A stretch of DNA of 64,000 nucleotides from Methylotenera versatilis 79 (GTDB taxonomy: Bacteria > Pseudomonadota > Gammaproteobacteria > Burkholderiales > Methylophilaceae). Below are positions 60,134-64,000 of this stretch, piece after piece. Position 1 is the first letter of the stretch. Each line of letters opens with the position of its first letter. The stretch covers positions 806,001 to 870,000 of the forward strand of contig NZ_ARVX01000001.1 of assembly GCF_000384375.1 (NCBI RefSeq), written 5' to 3'. The notes under the pieces are model-generated. The model was not told the origin of the DNA, searched no databases, and saw only the letters and a list, made by a program, of their open reading frames with translations. The position numbers and the translations under genes are program-made.

Positions 60134-63100
60134 TCAATGGCCAGATGTTAATGGATTGGGTAAATTCGCCGCATGCGACGAAAGTTGTGACGAATGGTCG
60201 TGACTATGTTTAGACCGTCTATGTAAAGCAGCAAAGACGATAGGCACAAAAATCAATGTGGAAATGGTGGCAAACAATAAACCGCCGATAACCGCTTTGC
60301 CGAGCGGCGCGTTTTGTTCTGCACCTTCGCCAACGCCGATGGCCATGGGTAACATCCCCACGATCATCGCAAAAGCCGTCATCAACACAGGGCGCAACCG
60401 TGTTGAACCGGCTTCCAGTGCCGCGATTACGGCTGTGGTGCCTTTTTGTAATTGGGTGCGGGCAAATGAGACCACCAAAATACTATTAGCAGTCGCCACG
60501 CCCATAGTCATGATGATGCCGGTCAAGGCTGGTACGCTTAATGTGGTGCCAGTTAGATAAAGCGTCCACGCGATACCGGCCAGTGCTGCCGGAAGCGCAC
60601 TGATAATGATGAGCGGATCTAGCCAAGATTGGAAATTGATCACAATGAGTAGATAAACCAGCAGAATAGCGACAGCTAGACCTGTAGCCAATCCAGTAAA
60701 GGAATCGTTGAGGGTTTCAACTTGTCCGCGAAGTGCTATTTCTGCGCCTCTGGGTAGTTGGCCTCTAGTTTCTTCCACCAATCGTTCAAGGTCGCGGCTT
60801 ACTGAACCCAAGTCACGATCTTGCACGTTTGCGTAGATATTAAACACATTGTTGCTGTTGTAATGGGTGACCGCTGGTTGCTGGTAAGAACGTTTCACTG
60901 TGACCAGATTACCCAGTAATTGGGTATTGTTGCTGCCGTTAGCAGTTCCTACCGGAGTGCGCAGGAGTGCATCCAGATTGTTCAATACAAGCTCGTTACT
61001 TTTCACGCCGATATTGACAGAGTTACCGTTGGCCGGATTCAGCCAATAACTTGGGGCGGTTTGCATACTGCCGCTTAAGGATATTAATAGGTTTTGCGCT
61101 ACATCCCTGGCGGAAAGTCCCAGCTGATTAAGTTGTGTGCGATTCATCTCCAGATCGAGTGTAGGCTTGCTCCAGCGCTGGTAAACGTGGGCATCCACAA
61201 TACCGGGAATCTGTCGTACCTTATTATTAAGTGCGACAAGAAGCGGCGTGATTTCTTCAGGTTTACCATTCATGATTTGAATGTCAATCGGCGCCGGGAT
61301 GCCAAAATTCAATGTCTGACTGATCTGGTCGGCTGGCTGGAAAAAGAACTCAATCCCAGGAAAGCGTTTCGGTAGTACCGACCGCAGTTTGCTGATATAT
61401 TGAGCGCTAGAATCACGATGGCCCGCTTTCAGAGAAATCATAATCTCCGTATCCGCTGTTTCTACAGTGCCAGAGTTACCAAATAACGTATTGCGGGTAC
61501 TGTAAGGGCCACCGATAATGTCCAGCACTTCCCCGATTTGGTCTTGCGGTATGTGTTCACGGATGACGCCCTCAACTGCATTGACCAGCTTGGGCATTTC
61601 TTCTATCCGCACACCTGAGGTGGCGCGCAAATGTAAACGAATTTGCCCGGCATCCACGGGGGGGAATAAATCTTGTCCAAGCAAAGGGTACAAGCCAAGT
61701 GAGAGCAGGCAGAATAGCAAGAAGCCTGCGCCAAATAGTTTACGGCGGTTTAACAAGCCAGCGAGCAGGGAAACATACTGCTGACGCAACAATTCAAATC
61801 CACGATTGAATCGTTGATGTATGCTTGAAAACCAGCCTTGAACCTTAGCCTTACCCTGACTTAGGCCATGATCATGCTCATGATTGGCCAGCAGGTACAT
61901 GGCCAAGGTAGGAACCAACGTACGCGAAATGATGTAAGACGCCAGCATGGCAAATACCACCGCTTCTGCAAGCGGCACGAACAAAAAGTGTGCGACGCCA
62001 CTTAAAAAGAACATGGGGACGAATACGATACAGATACACAACGTGGAAACGAATGCAGGCACTGCGATTTCCGCTGCACCGTCCATAATGGCCTGATGTA
62101 TCGGCTTGCCCATCGCCATATGGCGTTCTATATTCTCAATCTCTACCGTAGCATCATCTACCAATATGCCCACGGCAAGTGCCAGCCCACCTAAGGTCAT
62201 CAAGTTGATGGTTTCACCAATCAGGTATAGCACGATGAGTGAACACATGATGGATAACGGAATGGAAACGGCGATGATGCAGGTACTACGCCAGCTGCCA
62301 AGAAATAGCAGAATCAAAGCAGCTGTCAAACTAGCCGCGATCAGGCCTTCATGCAACACGTTATCTACGGCAGCTTTTACAAATAGCGATTGATCGAACA
62401 TCAGTTTTAAATCAATCCCTTGCGGCATTTGGTCGAGAATTTTGGGGATAGATTCTTTGACATGAGCCACCACTTCCAGCGTTGAGATGTCGCCTATTTT
62501 AAATACCGAAGTGAGCACGCCGCGCTCGCCATTTTGTCGTGCAATAGTGGTCTGTGCTCCAGCTCCATCGCGCACTTGAGCTACATCGCGGACAAATATA
62601 GTATTGCCGTTGATCGTGGTCACAGGTAAATCAGCAATCGAAGCAATTTTGGCGATAGAACCGTTCAAGGTGACATCCAGCTCAGTGTCTCCTAACTTAA
62701 TAGAGCCAGTAGGCAAAATCATATTCTGGGCGGCCATGGTATTGACCAGATCGACTGGGCTCAAACCATCTGCTAACAGTGCGGTGCTGTCTAAATCGAC
62801 TGATATCTGGCGGTCTTTGGTGCCATATGGACGTGTGAGCGCCAAGCCTTTTTTGGATTGCAAAACGTTACGCAAAACATTGCCACTTAAATCAGCAACT
62901 TCGGTTTCCGGGATCGTTTTACTCGATAATCCAATCTGCAGAAGCGGCAAATCTGATGCTGAGTATTGAATAATTTGCGGCGGGTTAATCCCTGGAGGCA
63001 GCGAACGAAATACAGAGTTACTGCTTGCCATCACTTGTGCAAGTGCGGTTCTGATATCGGTACCTTGATGAAAGAATATTTTAATGATTGAGGCTCCAGA

Positions 63101-63355
63101 GAAAGAAACCGACTCAATATGTTCAATACCATCAATCAGGCTCATCGATCGCTCAACCTGCCCAGCAATACGGTCCGCCATTTCCTTGGAGGTCATGCCT
63201 CTGTATTCCCAAATCATGGCGACGACTGGAATATTGATATTGGGGAAGATGTCTGTCGACATGTTGCGCAGTACATACAGGTTAGACAGGACGACGAGTA
63301 AAGCAGCCACTACAAAAGTATAAGGGCGGCGAAGTGCAATGCTAACTATCCACAT
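60134..63355 (-). CDS. RND-family efflux permease
   Basis: 1073 aa, 12 membrane helices in two halves separated by large periplasmic loops, first gene of the operon. The helix-4 motif GILVDDATVEIENIERH has the paired Asp residues of proton-driven pumps, and the second half has VSFARTQLQKG. The relatively hydrophobic channel and the position with NodT/OprM and adaptor genes suggest an HAE1-type drug or small-molecule exporter, not a metal pump. His-rich segments (NHEHDHG and HSHDHSSQ) lie in a cytoplasmic loop and the C-terminus; their role is unknown. Confidence 0.92.
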   Translation of the reverse strand: MWIVSIALRRPYTFVVAALLVVLSNLYVLRNMSTDIFPNINIPVVAMIWEYRGMTSKEMADRIAGQVERSMSLIDGIEHIESVSFSGASIIKIFFHQGTDIRTALAQVMASSNSVFRSLPPGINPPQIIQYSASDLPLLQIGLSSKTIPETEVADLSGNVLRNVLQSKKGLALTRPYGTKDRQISVDLDSTALLADGLSPVDLVNTMAAQNMILPTGSIKLGDTELDVTLNGSIAKIASIADLPVTTINGNTIFVRDVAQVRDGAGAQTTIARQNGERGVLTSVFKIGDISTLEVVAHVKESIPKILDQMPQGIDLKLMFDQSLFVKAAVDNVLHEGLIAASLTAALILLFLGSWRSTCIIAVSIPLSIMCSLIVLYLIGETINLMTLGGLALAVGILVDDATVEIENIERHMAMGKPIHQAIMDGAAEIAVPAFVSTLCICIVFVPMFFLSGVAHFLFVPLAEAVVFAMLASYIISRTLVPTLAMYLLANHEHDHGLSQGKAKVQGWFSSIHQRFNRGFELLRQQYVSLLAGLLNRRKLFGAGFLLFCLLSLGLYPLLGQDLFPPVDAGQIRLHLRATSGVRIEEMPKLVNAVEGVIREHIPQDQIGEVLDIIGGPYSTRNTLFGNSGTVETADTEIMISLKAGHRDSSAQYISKLRSVLPKRFPGIEFFFQPADQISQTLNFGIPAPIDIQIMNGKPEEITPLLVALNNKVRQIPGIVDAHVYQRWSKPTLDLEMNRTQLNQLGLSARDVAQNLLISLSGSMQTAPSYWLNPANGNSVNIGVKSNELVLNNLDALLRTPVGTANGSNNTQLLGNLVTVKRSYQQPAVTHYNSNNVFNIYANVQDRDLGSVSRDLERLVEETRGQLPRGAEIALRGQVETLNDSFTGLATGLAVAILLVYLLIVINFQSWLDPLIIISALPAALAGIAWTLYLTGTTLSVPALTGIIMTMGVATANSILVVSFARTQLQKGTTAVIAALEAGSTRLRPVLMTAFAMIVGMLPMAIGVGEGAEQNAPLGKAVIGGLLFATISTLIFVPIVFAALHRRSKHSHDHSSQLSSHAANLPNPLTSGH

Positions 63356-63640
63356 ATGGGGAGGAACTCCAGGTATTTCCGTATAGATGTCAGGAATGAA
63401 TTTTTTTAATGAATCCAGACAAAGGTTGCACTATTGGCTGTACTTATCGAAAACTACAAAACCCCACATAAGAACAGCAATACCTAAATGCAAAAACCAT
63501 ACCAAGCGAAATTGCCTCAATTAGTCCTAAATCAGCTGTTTTTCGAAACAAACTTGCTGAATTTTGTGCACATGATGATGACTGCTGTTGTATGGCAAAC
63601 AGTTGAGTGTTTTGTTAAACATGGAAATTGCAAAAGAAAA
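63356..63640. other. Upstream region of the RND operon
   Basis: About 285 bases without a gene. The minus-strand promoter of the RND genes should lie here, but no convincing -35/-10 or -24/-12 element was found. A dyad at 63535-63552 (GCTGTTTTTCGAAACAAA) resembles the sigma-54 island motif with two bases less spacing. Confidence 0.4.
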
Positions 63641-63667
63641 GGGACTTGAGGAAATCCCCCAAGTCCC
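63641..63667 (-). terminator. Terminator of the TonB-dependent receptor gene
   Basis: Hairpin with arms GGGACTTG and CAAGTCCC and additional GG/CC pairs, followed on the minus strand by TTTTCTTTT. It lies 55 bases after the receptor stop codon. Confidence 0.75.
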
Positions 63668-63721
63668 TAAAAGAGCAACTTAATATTAGATTTGGTATTA
63701 GATTCTGGCGCAGCAAGCGGA

Positions 63722-64000
63722 CTACAATTTGCCGCTGAAACTTACACCAATCCAGCGTGGATAAGGAAACGGCGCATAACTGGTCCAACCTTCTTCATGC
63801 TCACGGTTATCGAATATATTGCGTCCCACCAGACTCAAGTCAAAATTATTCTTAAACGTAAGACCGATTGAGGCATCGGTACGACTGTAGGCATCTACCC
63901 AGCCATAGCTCGAAAGCGTATCGGTGTTGTTATAACGGCTGTTGAAATTGGTGTTGAAGCTGGTATGGAATATCTTGTCGACGATTGGGCGACGGTATTC
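63722..64000 (-). CDS. TonB-dependent outer-membrane receptor, C-terminal part (partial)
   Basis: The minus-strand frame ending in TAG at 63724-63722 gives a C-terminus FSGKL with a preceding PRWIGVS strand and an upstream SLVGRNIFDNREHEEGW segment. The V/S-x-N-I-F-D block followed by a final PR-x-(I/V) strand is typical of TonB-dependent receptor beta-barrels. Only about 90 residues are visible and the N-terminus lies outside the window, so the ligand cannot be inferred. Confidence 0.8.
   Translation of the reverse strand, partial: EYRRPIVDKIFHTSFNTNFNSRYNNTDTLSSYGWVDAYSRTDASIGLTFKNNFDLSLVGRNIFDNREHEEGWTSYAPFPYPRWIGVSFSGKL

Noticed and set aside
60258-63323. Plus-strand frames opposite the RND permease
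   Set aside because: They are antisense to a strongly supported gene and have no start signals.

Overview
The window reads as chromosome of a methylotrophic betaproteobacterium of the family Methylophilaceae, most like Methylotenera or a close relative. The reasons are a methylamine dehydrogenase cluster in the betaproteobacterial order mauFBEDAGLMN (no mauC or mauJ), methanol-oxidation accessory genes (mxaK, mxaL) at the left edge, the replication-origin gene order, and a generally A+T-rich base composition. The genus is an inference from gene content and not a database result.

Layout. 1-1584: end of an mxa accessory operon. 1735-2982: a DapA/NanA-superfamily lyase-like gene and an ABM-domain gene. 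2983-5045: a non-coding stretch with a possible transposase remnant, a TorF-type outer-membrane protein and a small periplasmic cytochrome c. 5230-12353 (minus): the complete mau operon for methylamine dehydrogenase (structural genes mauB and mauA, cofactor maturation mauG, disulfide and assembly functions mauD, mauE and mauF, electron-transfer or accessory genes mauL, mauM and mauN). A divergent AraC-type regulator follows at 12889, then tatABC (minus), which supplies the export route the MauA leader needs. 15575-18270: a secreted protein of unknown function, a DMT permease and a divergent LysR regulator.

18509-44017: the origin region. gyrB, dnaN and dnaA run left; rpmH, rnpA, yidD, yidC, mnmE, mnmG, rsmG, parA, parB, the nine-gene atp operon, glmU and glmS run right. 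DnaA boxes lie in the dnaN-dnaA and dnaA-rpmH gaps, and four parS-type palindromes are spread over about 10 kb.

44051-55928: accessory region. After a hairpin-rich intergenic repeat comes a sigma-54 activator (minus). Facing it is a long gene set: a DUF1549/DUF1553 haem-motif protein, a Tat-exported DUF1501 protein, two c'-type cytochromes, a periplasmic peroxiredoxin, a two-haem cytochrome, an SMP-30-like protein and a metallo-beta-lactamase-fold protein. Two good -24/-12 promoters (46378 and 54337) and a shared 20-bp upstream motif (17/20 identical) join the set to the activator. I regard this as the best candidate for an undescribed periplasmic redox/hydrolase system. 56028-63355: a TPR/glycosyltransferase-9-like protein and an RND efflux tripartite operon (minus). 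The window ends in the 3' part of a TonB-dependent receptor gene (minus).

No tRNA, rRNA, CRISPR array or intact insertion sequence was recognised.
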